Assembly: GCA_021848465.1 (NCBI GenBank)
Contig: JAJZUP010000001.1
Location: 744,001-808,000, forward strand
Direction of reading: 5' to 3'
From: Pseudomonadota bacterium
Lineage (GTDB): Bacteria > Pseudomonadota > Gammaproteobacteria > Burkholderiales > Gallionellaceae
Length of the DNA stretch: 64,000 nucleotides
Shown here: positions 53,956-63,859 of the stretch, in pieces
How positions within the stretch are numbered: the stretch's first letter is position 1
Layout of the letters: each line of letters begins with the position of its first letter
Translations under genes and position numbers: made by a program
Notes under the pieces: generated by a model
Told to the model about the DNA's origin: nothing
The model's input: the letters and a program-made list of their open reading frames with translations, nothing else
The model's database searches: none

Positions 53956-55443
53956 TTATTTGCCGTTTGCCTTGTTGATCAAATACTGCGTCAGCAGCGG
54001 CACTGGACGTCCGGTCGCGCCTTTGTCCTTGCCGGACTTGTTGGCGGTGCCGGCGATATCCAGGTGCGCCCAGCGGTAGTCCTTGGTGAAGCGCGCCAGG
54101 AAGCAGGCCGCGGTAATCGTGCCGCCGGCGCGGCCGCCGATGTTGGCCATGTCGGCAAAATTGCTGTCGAGCAGCGGCTGGTAGTCTTCCCACAGCGGCA
54201 ATTGCCAGACACGGTCGTGCGCATCGTTGCCCGCCGCGATCAGCTCGTCGGCGAGTTTGTCTTCATTGGCAAACATGCCGCTGGCGACGCTGCCCAGCGC
54301 AATCACGCAGGCGCCGGTGAGCGTGGCGATATCGATGACGGTGTCGGGTTTGAACTTGGCGGAATAGGTCAGCGCGTCGCACAGGATCAGGCGGCCTTCG
54401 GCATCGGTGTTCAGGATCTCGATGGTCTGGCCGGACATGCTGGTGACGATGTCGCCGGGCTTGGTGGCGCGGCCGCTCGGCATGTTTTCGCAAGTCGGGA
54501 TAACGCCGACCACATTCAGCTTGAGCCCCATTTCAGCCACGGCCTGCAAAGTGCCGAGCACGCTGCCTGCGCCGCTCATGTCGTATTTCATTTCGTCCAT
54601 GTCGGCGCCCGGCTTCAGCGAAATGCCGCCGGTGTCGAACGTAATGCCTTTGCCTACCAGCACGACGGGCTTCTGTGTCCTGGGGGCGCCGTAGTATTCC
54701 AGCGTGATGAGCTTGGGCGGTTGCTCGCTGCCGCGTGTGACGGAGAGGAAGGAGCCCATTCCGAGCCGCTGCATATCCTTTTCTTCAAGCACGGTGGTTT
54801 TGATGCTGCGGTGTTTTTTCGCCAGCGCCAGGGCTTGCGCAGCCAGGTAGGTCGGGGTGCAGATGTTGCCGGGCAGGTTGCCCAGGGTTTTGGTCAGCTC
54901 CATGCCGTGCGCGGTGGCGACTGCCTGGTCGAGCGCCGTTTTCATGGCGGCAGTCGGACGGTTTGCGGAAGCGAGGATGATCTGCTTGAGGACTGCTTGC
55001 TTGCCCGGTTTGCTTTTCATGCCGTCCGCGCGGAAGGCTGCATCTGCCGCACAGAGCACGGCTTGCTTGAGTACCCACAACTTGTCCTGGCCCGCTTCTT
55101 CATCAAACAGGTAGAGCGCGGCATCCTTGGCGGACGTGTTGTTGAGCGCGGAGAAAGTGGCGCGCAGGATTTCCACGGTGCCCTTGGCGTTCAATTCTTC
55201 GGCCTTGCCCAGGCCAACCAGCAGCACGCGCTCGGCGGCAACGCCGGCCGGCTTGTGCAGCAGCAGGGTACTGGCGGCTTTTCCGGTCATGTCGCCGCGG
55301 GCAATGATTTCGCTGATTACACGCTTGCTGGCCTGGTCAATTGCCTGTGCGGCCTGGGAAAGTTTGCCCCCCTCAAACACGCCAGCCACAACGCAACCGC
55401 ACTTCAGTTTTTCCGGTCCACCCTGTTTTATGCTAAATTCCAC
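53956..55443 (-). CDS. pepA: Leucyl aminopeptidase PepA
   Basis: A cytosolic M17 hexameric di-metal aminopeptidase of 495 aa. Catalytic signatures VLVGKGITFDTGGISLKPGADMDEMKYDMSGAG and NTDAEGRLILCD are canonical. The start is GTG at 55443 (MEFSIKQGGPEKLKC...), with AGGGAG well placed; 26 further open codons upstream would overlap lptF. E. coli PepA also binds DNA. Divergent from lptF, as in other proteobacteria. Contrast the divergent paralogue at 19904-21376. Confidence 0.97.
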   Translation of the reverse strand: MEFSIKQGGPEKLKCGCVVAGVFEGGKLSQAAQAIDQASKRVISEIIARGDMTGKAASTLLLHKPAGVAAERVLLVGLGKAEELNAKGTVEILRATFSALNNTSAKDAALYLFDEEAGQDKLWVLKQAVLCAADAAFRADGMKSKPGKQAVLKQIILASANRPTAAMKTALDQAVATAHGMELTKTLGNLPGNICTPTYLAAQALALAKKHRSIKTTVLEEKDMQRLGMGSFLSVTRGSEQPPKLITLEYYGAPRTQKPVVLVGKGITFDTGGISLKPGADMDEMKYDMSGAGSVLGTLQAVAEMGLKLNVVGVIPTCENMPSGRATKPGDIVTSMSGQTIEILNTDAEGRLILCDALTYSAKFKPDTVIDIATLTGACVIALGSVASGMFANEDKLADELIAAGNDAHDRVWQLPLWEDYQPLLDSNFADMANIGGRAGGTITAACFLARFTKDYRWAHLDIAGTANKSGKDKGATGRPVPLLTQYLINKANGK

Positions 55444-55478
55444 GCGCTTCTCCCTGTCAATCTCAATAATAGTTTCAG

Positions 55479-56624
55479 ATGCCGGATTATCCGCAATCCC
55501 AGCCACCCAAGTCAAAGTCATCGCGCGCGCCGGTCCGGGGCGGCGTTTTCTATCGCTCGCTGGTGCGCGAATTATTCGTTACCGGCGCGCTGGTGTCGTC
55601 CATCCTGCTTGCCATCGTCGTGTTTACCCAGTTGATCCGCTTGCTGGGCGATTCCGTCAGCGGCTTGCTGGCAGTCGATGGCGTGGCTGCGCTGGTGGGC
55701 TTCAGTGCCCTGAATTATCTGCCCATCCTGCTGTCGGTGAGCGTGTACTTTGCCGTGTTGCTGACATTGACGCGCAGTTACCGCGACAGCGAAATGGTGG
55801 TCTGGTTTTCTTCCGGCATTGGCCTGACGCGCTGGATACGCCCGGTGATGGGGTTTGCCGTGCCGGTGGTGTGCGTGATTGCCTTGCTGACTTTTGTGCT
55901 GACGCCTTGGTCGCGCCAGAAGGCGGAGGAGTTCAAAAGCCGGCTGGATACGCGTGATGATGTGTCGCTGGCTACGCCCGGGGCATTCCGCGAGTCCAAG
56001 CAGGCGGATCGGGTGTTTTTCCTGGAGAACATTGATACCCGGAACAACCATGTCAGCAATATATTCGTGCAGTCGGTACAGAACAGCCGCGAAGGAACGA
56101 TGGTGGCCAAGGAGGGGGTGCAGGAAACCGCGCCAAATGGTGATCGTTTCCTGGTGCTGCTGAACGGCACCCGCTACGAGGGGACTCCGGGGCAGGCCGA
56201 TTTCAAGATTGTTGAATTCGAGCGCTATGCCGTCCGGATCGAGGGGGCGGAGGTCAAGGAGGCGAAGCAGGATTACAAGAGTTATTCGACGCTCTATCTG
56301 CTGAAAAATCCCACGACCTGGAACATGTCGGAACTGGAATGGCGCATCGGCTTGCCGGTGAGCGCGCTGGTTCTCGCGTTGCTGGCGATCCCGATGAGCT
56401 TTGTGAACCCGCGCGCGGGACGCTCCCTGAATTTGATCATGGCGATAGTGTTGTATATGGCTTACAGCAATATGGTGGGGGTGGCGACGTCGTGGGTTGG
56501 GCAGGGCAAGATCAGCCTGATGGCGGGCATGTGGGCGGTGCACGGCATGATGGCAGCATTGCTGGTGGTGCTGTTCTATAAACGCCTGGCGGTGTATTCC
56601 TGGCGGAGGCTGTTGCGGCGATGA
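55479..56624 (+). CDS. lptF: LPS export permease LptF
   Basis: A 381-aa inner-membrane subunit of the LptB2FGC transporter that extracts LPS. It has six TM helices, three at each end, around a periplasmic jellyroll (about 145-275, RVFFLENIDTRNNHVSNIFVQ). The cytoplasmic coupling region RSYRDSEMVVWFSSGIG contacts LptB. The N-terminus has about 20 extra polar residues. It overlaps lptG by four bases (ATGA). Confidence 0.96.
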   Translation: MPDYPQSQPPKSKSSRAPVRGGVFYRSLVRELFVTGALVSSILLAIVVFTQLIRLLGDSVSGLLAVDGVAALVGFSALNYLPILLSVSVYFAVLLTLTRSYRDSEMVVWFSSGIGLTRWIRPVMGFAVPVVCVIALLTFVLTPWSRQKAEEFKSRLDTRDDVSLATPGAFRESKQADRVFFLENIDTRNNHVSNIFVQSVQNSREGTMVAKEGVQETAPNGDRFLVLLNGTRYEGTPGQADFKIVEFERYAVRIEGAEVKEAKQDYKSYSTLYLLKNPTTWNMSELEWRIGLPVSALVLALLAIPMSFVNPRAGRSLNLIMAIVLYMAYSNMVGVATSWVGQGKISLMAGMWAVHGMMAALLVVLFYKRLAVYSWRRLLRR

Positions 56625-57697
56625 AAATACTGACCCGTTATCTTGCCCGTGAAATTTATTTCAGCGTGGCCCTGGTGTTTGCTGTGCTGATTGCACTGTT
56701 TTCGTTCATGGACCTGATCCAGGAGTTGAACGATGTCGGCGCCGGGAATTATCACCTGAAGAATGTGTTGTTGTATGTCGGGCTGATTATCCCGACGCAC
56801 ATCTATGAGCTGTTTCCGCTGGCGGCCCTGATCGGGACCATTTTTGCCGTGGTGCAGATGGCGAGCAGCTCGGAGCTGATGGTGTATCGCAGCTCGGGCG
56901 CGTCGGCCGGGCAGATGGTGCTTGCCATGCTGAAGATCGGCATTCCGCTGGTGGTGCTATGCCTGGTGTTCGGCGAAATCATCGCCCCACCCAGTGACCA
57001 CCTGGCCCAGGAGCTAAGCCTGAAAGCCAAGAATGCCAATGTGCTGCTGAAGGAGTTTCGCTCCGGGGTGTGGGCGAAGGATGAGCATAGCTTTGTCAAC
57101 ATCAAGACCGTGATGCCGGACACTTCGCTGATGAACGTGAGTATCTATGAGTTTGACGATACCTATCATTTGCGCGAGATCACTGCGGCAGAGCGGGCGC
57201 ACTACGTCAGCGACGATTTATGGGAGTTGCAAGGGGTCAAACAGACCCGTTTCGATACCCAGGGAGCCGAGGTCAACAACCAGGACAAGCTGGAGTGGCA
57301 TTCGACCTTGAACCCGCGCCTGCTGAACGTGCTGGTGTTGCTGCCGGAAAAAATGTCTTCCTGGGATCTGTACCAGTACATCGAGCACCTGAGCGAAAAC
57401 CACCAGAAAACCGCGCGCTATGAAGTGGCGATGTGGAACAAGCTGGTCTACCCGGTTGCCGTGCTGATCATGATGCTGCTGGCCTTGCCGTTTGCATCCC
57501 ACCAGCGGCGCGAGGGCGGGGTGAGCGGAAAAATATTTTCCGGCATCGTGCTGGGCCTGAGCTTCCATTTCGGCGGGCGCCTGTTCTCCAATCTCGGTTC
57601 GCTGAATGAGTGGAACCCGATGTTGAGCGCAACCGCGATCAGTTGGGTTTACCTGGCGCTGGCGCTGGGCTTGATCTGGAGGATGGAGCGGCGCTGA
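56621..57697 (+). CDS. lptG: LPS export permease LptG
   Basis: The 358-aa partner of LptF, with the same layout: TM1-3 (about 10-120), a periplasmic jellyroll (about 125-260) and TM4-6. MKILTRYLAREIYFSVALVF and the coupling helix SSSELMVYRSSGAS are typical. Coupled to lptF by the ATGA overlap. LptA, LptB and LptC genes are not in the window. Confidence 0.96.
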   Translation: MKILTRYLAREIYFSVALVFAVLIALFSFMDLIQELNDVGAGNYHLKNVLLYVGLIIPTHIYELFPLAALIGTIFAVVQMASSSELMVYRSSGASAGQMVLAMLKIGIPLVVLCLVFGEIIAPPSDHLAQELSLKAKNANVLLKEFRSGVWAKDEHSFVNIKTVMPDTSLMNVSIYEFDDTYHLREITAAERAHYVSDDLWELQGVKQTRFDTQGAEVNNQDKLEWHSTLNPRLLNVLVLLPEKMSSWDLYQYIEHLSENHQKTARYEVAMWNKLVYPVAVLIMMLLALPFASHQRREGGVSGKIFSGIVLGLSFHFGGRLFSNLGSLNEWNPMLSATAISWVYLALALGLIWRMERR

Positions 57698-57710
57698 GCC
57701 GGGTCAGGCG

Positions 57711-58118
57711 TCAGGGCTTCGGCTGTGCCGGTGCGACCGCGCTGGCGGCTTGTTCGCGCATGGCATGACGCTGGCGTAAATGCTGCTTCATCGCTTCGCG
57801 CTTTTCCGGCGGCAGTTTTCGGTAGGTGCGGTATTTTTCCCGGATGTGGTCACGCTGCTCCGGAGTCAGCTTGCTCCAGCGCACCAGCCGGTCATGGACG
57901 CGTTCCTGTTGCAGCGGGGTGAGTTTCGGGTAGCGTTTGGCAATGCCGAGGAAATTGGTTTGCTGTTTCTCGGAGAGTTTGTTCCATTCGCCGGAAAGCG
58001 GGGCCAGCGCCTGTTGTTGCTGCGGGGTCAGTTCTGCCCAAGTCGCTGCATGGGCCAGCAGCGGGATCAGGAGTGCTACGGCTGCGGCAGCGTATTTGCA
58101 TAAGTGATTAAATTGCAT
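57711..58118 (-). CDS. DUF3106 periplasmic protein
   Basis: A 135-aa protein with signal peptide (about 1-24, AAVALLIPLLAHA) and the DUF3106 repeat pattern WAELTPQQQQALAPL...WNKLSEKQQTNFLGIAKRYPKLTPLQQERV, with short helical repeats around LTPxQ. It ends with a Pro/Ala tail. Function is unknown; it resembles Spy-like LTxxQ proteins in style. Third gene of the sigma factor-DUF3619-DUF3106 set, 4 bases after DUF3619. Confidence 0.9.
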   Translation of the reverse strand: MQFNHLCKYAAAAVALLIPLLAHAATWAELTPQQQQALAPLSGEWNKLSEKQQTNFLGIAKRYPKLTPLQQERVHDRLVRWSKLTPEQRDHIREKYRTYRKLPPEKREAMKQHLRQRHAMREQAASAVAPAQPKP

Positions 58119-58122
58119 TGTC

Positions 58123-58476
58123 TCAGTCTATGTATGCATCCACTGGGAGGTCGTCGGTCAGGATCGCAATATCGATGTCGCTGTGGTCATAGGCGTGCTC
58201 GTTAGCGGCCTGGAAATATGCGATTCCGCCAATCAGGCTGGCGGTCAGGGTCAGGGCCAGTACGGCGCGCGGCATGCTCCAGAAGCCATGGCTGCCACCC
58301 TTTAAGCCGTGACTGCTGAGCCAGGCAAGCACGGGTGCCTCTTCCGCTAACCGCTGTCTTTCCAGCGCACGCATGCGCGCCTGACGCAAGCTGTCCAAGG
58401 TTGCATCATCCAGTTGATGTGCCGATTGGTTTAACAGTTTCCTGATCGAGTCTGTGGTCAGATTCTTGTTTCTCAT
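58123..58476 (-). CDS. DUF3619 membrane protein, likely anti-sigma-like
   Basis: A 117-aa protein with a cytoplasmic helical part (about 1-68), one TM helix (about 71-91, AVLALTLTASLIGGIAYF) and a short acidic periplasmic tail ending LPVDAYID. The pattern and the ATGA overlap with the upstream ECF sigma factor suggest an anti-sigma-like regulator, though no ZAS zinc motif is present. DUF3106 follows. The role is inferred from context only. Confidence 0.88.
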   Translation of the reverse strand: MRNKNLTTDSIRKLLNQSAHQLDDATLDSLRQARMRALERQRLAEEAPVLAWLSSHGLKGGSHGFWSMPRAVLALTLTASLIGGIAYFQAANEHAYDHSDIDIAILTDDLPVDAYID

Positions 58477-59045
58477 TTCAAATCCCCCCCTTTCTCTCCA
58501 AGTTTCAGGGCAAGTGCGTGCGTTGCACGCGAACAGTGGGTTTTGACGCTGCCTTCCGAGCAGCCCATGATGGCGGCAGTTTCGGCAGTATCCATTTCTT
58601 CCCAGTAACGCAGCAGGAATGCTTCGCGTTGACGTGCAGGCAGTTCGGCCAGCGCTTTTTCAATGCGGGCAATGAGTTGCGCTTGATCGAGGGCTTCTTC
58701 TGGCTCAAGGGGCTGGCTATTGTTGTTTTTGTCGTGCAGCGTGTCCAACGGGTCATTTTCCTCTGCCGCATCGCTTTGCGGATACAGGGAGGAAAACAGG
58801 GTCGTCCAGAATGAGCGTACTTTCTGGCGGCGGAAATGATCCCGTATGGTGTTCTGCAAAATGCGCTGGAACAACAAGGGGTACTCGTCCGCTGGCTTGT
58901 TCCCGTAACGCTCGGCGAGCTTGAGCATGGCGTCCTGCACGATGTCCAGCGCGGTATGTTCGTCATGGACGGCAAACAGAGCCTGTTTGTAGGCGCGGCG
59001 CTCGATTTCGGCAAGGAATTGGGAAAGTTCGTATTGGCTGCTCAG
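58473..59045 (-). CDS. ECF-type RNA polymerase sigma factor, probable CTG start
   Basis: A 190-aa sigma factor with region 2 (ELSQFLAEIERRAYKQALFAVHDEHTALDIVQDAMLKLAERYG, RILQNTIRDHFRRQKVR), an acidic linker and region 4 (LPARQREAFLLRYWEEMDTAETAAIMGCSEGSVKTHCSRA). Family members start with M-x-x-x-x-ELS; at that place this frame has only CTG (59045), six bases after GGGGA, and the in-frame stop TAG lies just upstream. The first GTG (58940) would remove half of region 2. It probably controls its own operon with DUF3619 and DUF3106. Confidence 0.85.
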   Translation of the reverse strand: MSSQYELSQFLAEIERRAYKQALFAVHDEHTALDIVQDAMLKLAERYGNKPADEYPLLFQRILQNTIRDHFRRQKVRSFWTTLFSSLYPQSDAAEENDPLDTLHDKNNNSQPLEPEEALDQAQLIARIEKALAELPARQREAFLLRYWEEMDTAETAAIMGCSEGSVKTHCSRATHALALKLGEKGGDLK

Positions 59046-59133
59046 ATGATGTCCCCGTGAAAGCGGGGCGCCATACTAGCAAATTCCGCTGCCCGGCGGG
59101 GTGGTTTTTGGTAAATCCGGGGCGCCGCAGGGG

Positions 59134-59162
59134 TTGACCAAATCGGCAGCAGCCTTTACCCT
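59134..59162 (+). promoter_or_regulatory. Putative sigma-70 promoter of ilvIHC
   Basis: TTGACC (59134-59139), 17-base spacer, TACCCT (59157-59162), 38 bases before the ilvI ATG. The -35 is good and the -10 moderate. No leader peptide or attenuator with branched-chain codons is seen. Confidence 0.5.
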
Positions 59163-59200
59163 GCGCGGTCTTTCATTCGTTGCATATAAGGTAGTTTGCC

Positions 59201-60907
59201 ATGGAACTGACGGGCGCAGAGATCGCCATCAAATGTTTGCAGGAAGAGGGGGTTGAATACGTATTCGGCTACCCGGGCGGAGCAGTGCTGTTCATTTACG
59301 ATGCTTTGTTCAATCAGGAGCAGGTCAAGCACGTGCTCGTGCGCCATGAGCAGGCTGCCGTGCATGCGGCCGACGGCTATTCGCGCTCGACCGACAAGGT
59401 CGGGGTTGCGCTGGTGACGTCCGGCCCCGGCGTGACCAATGCCATTACCGGCATTGCCACTGCCTACATGGATTCGATTCCGATGGTCGTGATCAGCGGC
59501 CAGGTGTCTTCCAGCCTGATTGGCGAGGACGCCTTCCAGGAGGTGGACGCAGTAGGAATTTCGCGCCCTTGCGTGAAGCATAACTTCCTGGTGAAGGATG
59601 CCAAGGATATTGCCAGCACGCTCAAGAAAGCGTTTTATCTGGCCAAGAGCGGCCGTCCGGGGCCGGTGCTCGTTGATATCCCCAAGGATGTGTCGAACCA
59701 GAAGGCGGAATACAGCTATCCGGCTACCGTCAATATCCGCTCTTATCATCCGGAAAAACATGGCGACGTCACCCAGATCAAGCGTGCTGCGCAGCTTCTG
59801 GTGGAAGCCAAGCGTCCGATGATCTACGCCGGCGGCGGGGTGGTGCTGGCGGATGCCGCCAAGCCGCTGACCGACCTGGTGCGTTTGCTCGGTGCTCCGT
59901 GCACCAATACCTTGATGGGACTGGGCGGCTTCCCCGCCACCGATAAGCAGTTTGTCGGCATGCTGGGCATGCACGGCACTTACGAAGCCAATATGGCGAT
60001 GCAGAATTGCGACGTGTTGCTGGCGGTGGGCGCGCGTTTTGACGATCGCGTGATCGGCAATGTCGCGCATTTCGGCTCGGTACCGCGCAAGATCATCCAT
60101 ATCGATATCGACCCGGCTTCGATTTCCAAGCGCGTGCCGGTGGACGTGCCCATCGTCGGCGATGTGGCGCACGTGCTGGGCGACCTGCTGGCCGTGCTGC
60201 ACAGCAGCAAGCAGAAGCCGGATGCCGCCTCCCTCGAAACATGGTGGAAGCAGATCGGCGAGTGGCGCTCACGCAATTCGCTCAAGTACAAGTATTCCGA
60301 TGAAGTGATCAAGCCGCAGTACGTGATCGAGAAGCTGTACGAGATTACGCGCGGTGAGGCTTTTGTGACTTCGGATGTCGGGCAGCACCAGATGTTCTCC
60401 GCCCAGTACTACAAATTTGACCAGCCGCGGCGCTGGATCAATTCCGGCGGCCTGGGCACCATGGGCTTCGGCCTGCCGGCGGCGATGGGCGTGCAACTGG
60501 CCCACCCCGGTGCGACCGTCGCCTGCGTCACCGGCGAGGGCAGCATCCAGATGAACATCCAGGAGCTTTCCACCTGCAAGCAGTTCCGTCTGCCGATCAA
60601 GATCATCGCATTGAACAATCGCTACCTGGGCATGGTGCGCCAGTGGCAGGAGTTCTTCCACGGCAACCGCTATTCCGAATCGTACATGGATGCGCTGCCC
60701 GATTTCGTGAAGCTGGCTGAGGCCTACGGCCATGTCGGCATCCGCATCGAGCGGCCGTCCGATGTGGAGGGGGCGTTGCGCGAAGCGTTTGCGCGCAAGG
60801 ATGAGCTGGTGTTCCTGGACTTCCGTACCGACCCGACCGAGAACGTGTTCCCGATGGTGCCCGGCGGCAAGGGTCTGTCCGAAGTGATCCTGGCGGAGGA
60901 CATGTAA
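59201..60907 (+). CDS. ilvI: Acetolactate synthase large subunit
   Basis: A TPP/FAD enzyme of 568 aa for the first common step of valine and isoleucine synthesis. GAEIAIKCLQEEGVEYVFGYPGGAVL, catalytic Glu in VRHEQAAVHAADGY, and the TPP motif GEGSIQMNIQELSTCKQFRLPIKIIALNNRYLG are canonical. ilvH follows after one base. Could equally be named ilvB. Confidence 0.96.
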   Translation: MELTGAEIAIKCLQEEGVEYVFGYPGGAVLFIYDALFNQEQVKHVLVRHEQAAVHAADGYSRSTDKVGVALVTSGPGVTNAITGIATAYMDSIPMVVISGQVSSSLIGEDAFQEVDAVGISRPCVKHNFLVKDAKDIASTLKKAFYLAKSGRPGPVLVDIPKDVSNQKAEYSYPATVNIRSYHPEKHGDVTQIKRAAQLLVEAKRPMIYAGGGVVLADAAKPLTDLVRLLGAPCTNTLMGLGGFPATDKQFVGMLGMHGTYEANMAMQNCDVLLAVGARFDDRVIGNVAHFGSVPRKIIHIDIDPASISKRVPVDVPIVGDVAHVLGDLLAVLHSSKQKPDAASLETWWKQIGEWRSRNSLKYKYSDEVIKPQYVIEKLYEITRGEAFVTSDVGQHQMFSAQYYKFDQPRRWINSGGLGTMGFGLPAAMGVQLAHPGATVACVTGEGSIQMNIQELSTCKQFRLPIKIIALNNRYLGMVRQWQEFFHGNRYSESYMDALPDFVKLAEAYGHVGIRIERPSDVEGALREAFARKDELVFLDFRTDPTENVFPMVPGGKGLSEVILAEDM

Positions 60908-60908
60908 G

Positions 60909-61400
60909 ATGCGGCATATTATTTCCCTGTTGATGGAAAATGAAGCAGGCGCGTTGTCGCGCGTGGCAGGTTTGTTTTCGGCGCGCGGCTATAACATCGA
61001 ATCGTTGACGGTTGCGCCGACTGAGGATGAAACCCTGTCGCGCATGACAATCGTGACGCGCGGATCGGACGCGGTGATCGAGCAGATCCAGAAGCAACTG
61101 AACAAGCTGATCGAAGTGGTTGCAGTGGTGGACCTGACCGACGGCGATCATCTAGAGCGCGAGCTGATGCTGGTCAAGGTGCGTGCGCAAGGCGAGGCGC
61201 GCGAGGAGTTGAAGCGCATGACCGACATCTTCCGTGGCCGCATCATTGATGTGTCGGACAAGACCTACACCATCGAGCTGACCGGTGCCGGTTCCAAGCT
61301 GGACAGCTTCCTGCAAGCCATAGACCGCAACCTGATCCTGGAAACCGTGCGTACCGGTGCATCCGGCATCGGGCGCGGCGACCGTATTTTGAAACTGTAA
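60909..61400 (+). CDS. ilvH: Acetolactate synthase small subunit
   Basis: The 163-aa regulatory subunit giving valine feedback control. The N-terminal ACT domain MRHIISLLMENEAGALSRVAGLFSARGYNIESL and the C-terminal half (RELMLVKV, FRGRIIDVSDKTYTIELTG) are complete. Starts 2 bases after the ilvI stop. Confidence 0.97.
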   Translation: MRHIISLLMENEAGALSRVAGLFSARGYNIESLTVAPTEDETLSRMTIVTRGSDAVIEQIQKQLNKLIEVVAVVDLTDGDHLERELMLVKVRAQGEAREELKRMTDIFRGRIIDVSDKTYTIELTGAGSKLDSFLQAIDRNLILETVRTGASGIGRGDRILKL

Positions 61401-62447
<1,047 letters not shown>

Positions 62448-62451
62448 GAAC

Positions 62452-62533
62452 CGGGAAGGGGGAAGAGTCGAGGTGGCGGCGAGTCCGCTGCTCCAGGCTT
62501 TTCCCCCTTGTTCTTTTCCCTGTACCCTTCCCG
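62452..62533. repeat. Nested inverted repeat downstream of ilvC
   Basis: CGGGAAGGG (62452-62460) pairs with CCCTTCCCG (62525-62533), and AAGGGGGAA (62456-62464) with TTCCCCCTT (62501-62509). It may be a dispersed purine/pyrimidine-rich repeat or a weak terminator; no T-run ends it. Confidence 0.5.
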
Positions 62534-62612
62534 CGAACTTCGCGGAGCTATCGTCAAGATCAGCATCAGTGATAAAGTATTGGCGATGACCATTTTAGCC
62601 TGGCTATAGCGA

Positions 62613-63365
62613 ATGACTACTGAACCGAACAAACGCAAACCGCTGGATTTACGCCGTCGCAGCATTTACCTGCTGCCGAACCTGTTTACCACGGGCGCGC
62701 TGTTTGCCGGTTTTTATGCGATCGTGCAGGCGATGAATGGCCGCTTCGAGTTTGCTTCCGTGGCCATTTTCATCGCGATGGTGCTGGACGGACTGGACGG
62801 GCGCGTCGCGCGGCTGACGCGTACCCAGAGCGAATTCGGTGCCGAGTACGACAGCCTGTCAGACATGGTGTCGTTCGGGGTTGCGCCGTCGCTGGTGATG
62901 TACGAGTGGGCGCTCAAGGGGCTCGGCAAATGGGGCTGGTTCGCGGCCTTCATCTATTGTGCCGGTACCGCCTTGCGCCTGGCCCGTTTCAACACCAATA
63001 TCGATATTGTGGACAAACGCTATTTCCAGGGGCTGCCCAGCCCGGCGGCAGCGGCGCTGGTAGCGGGCTTTGTCTGGGTGATGGGCGACTTCGATTTTAC
63101 CGGACATGAAATGCGCTGGTATGCCGCCGCGATCACGGTGTTCGCCGGCCTGACCATGGTCAGCAATGTCCGCTTCTACAGCTTCAAGGATTTGAACGTG
63201 CGCAAGAGTGTGCCGTTCATCGCGATTTTCCTGCTGGCCCTGTTTTTCATCCTGATTTCCAGTTATCCGCCGGGTGTCCTGTTCCTGTTGTTCCTGGGCT
63301 ATGCGCTGTCCGGCTATGTGATGTGGCTTCTGGAGCTGCGCAAGCCGCCCCAGCAAAATTCCTAG
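62613..63365 (+). CDS. pssA: CDP-diacylglycerol-serine O-phosphatidyltransferase
   Basis: A 250-aa inner-membrane enzyme making phosphatidylserine. The CDP-alcohol phosphotransferase motif DGLDGRVARLTRTQSEFGAEYDSLSD has all three-plus Asp (about 59-84). Six to eight TM helices follow. It is the type II PssA found with ilvC in betaproteobacteria; psd, often between them, is not here. Confidence 0.94.
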   Translation: MTTEPNKRKPLDLRRRSIYLLPNLFTTGALFAGFYAIVQAMNGRFEFASVAIFIAMVLDGLDGRVARLTRTQSEFGAEYDSLSDMVSFGVAPSLVMYEWALKGLGKWGWFAAFIYCAGTALRLARFNTNIDIVDKRYFQGLPSPAAAALVAGFVWVMGDFDFTGHEMRWYAAAITVFAGLTMVSNVRFYSFKDLNVRKSVPFIAIFLLALFFILISSYPPGVLFLLFLGYALSGYVMWLLELRKPPQQNS

Positions 63366-63402
63366 TTTTGTCAGCGATGCGCACCTGATTTGCGGGTGGA
63401 AC

Positions 63403-63771
63403 ATGAGGCGGCTCCCCCATCTGAAGAAATCCTTGTTGGCAATGTTCGCACTCAGTGTTTTGACTGGGTGCGTGCAGATTACTCCACGCACATCCGGTCA
63501 GGCAGCGGATAATTATTTTGCGCAACCGGTGTATGCGGACAACACCCCGCTGCAGTCCTGGCAGGAAATGCGTCAGGAGTCGGAGATCAAGGAAGTGTTC
63601 GAGGAGGACTGGACCGACAAGCTCCAGCGCATGGAAAAGGCCAACGCAGCCCGCTCCAAGAAAAACCTGAAAGCAGCACCGGATAAAGGTGCCAAACCCA
63701 ACAAGACCGCAGACCAGCCGGCACCCGCCAAGCCCAGGCAGGACGGCAAAAGCCAAAGCGGCCGTAAATAA
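63403..63771 (+). CDS. Small putative lipoprotein, function unknown
   Basis: A 122-aa exported protein. Its N-terminus has basic residues, a hydrophobic stretch (SLLAMFALSVL) and lipobox LTGC, giving acylated Cys23. The mature part is polar, with FEEDWTDKLQRMEKANAARSKK predicted helical and a Lys/Pro/Ala-rich tail. No family recognised. It is 37 bases after pssA and followed by a terminator. Confidence 0.75.
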   Translation: MRRLPHLKKSLLAMFALSVLTGCVQITPRTSGQAADNYFAQPVYADNTPLQSWQEMRQESEIKEVFEEDWTDKLQRMEKANAARSKKNLKAAPDKGAKPNKTADQPAPAKPRQDGKSQSGRK

Positions 63772-63800
63772 AAACGCCCCGTGATGCCGGGGCGTTTTTA
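63770..63800 (+). terminator. Terminator after the lipoprotein gene
   Basis: ACGCCCC-gtgatgcc-GGGGCGT with A-tract before and T-run after; symmetric tracts could also serve the convergent protease gene. Confidence 0.9.
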
Positions 63801-63859
63801 TTCGCCTGTAGTTAGGGGAGTACTCAATAACTCCGTTCACTCCGAGCGGGTCGCATTGA

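Noticed and set aside
55444..55521. 26-codon upstream extension of pepA
   Set aside because: It would overlap lptF, and the GTG at 55443 has a good ribosome binding site and gives the family start.
53884..55635. 583-codon plus-strand frame opposite pepA
   Set aside because: It is the antisense shadow of pepA; its His/Gly/Arg-rich composition is typical of GC-rich antisense frames.
59163..59200. Branched-chain leader peptide before ilvI
   Set aside because: The leader after the putative promoter is too short and has no Leu/Val/Ile codon run.
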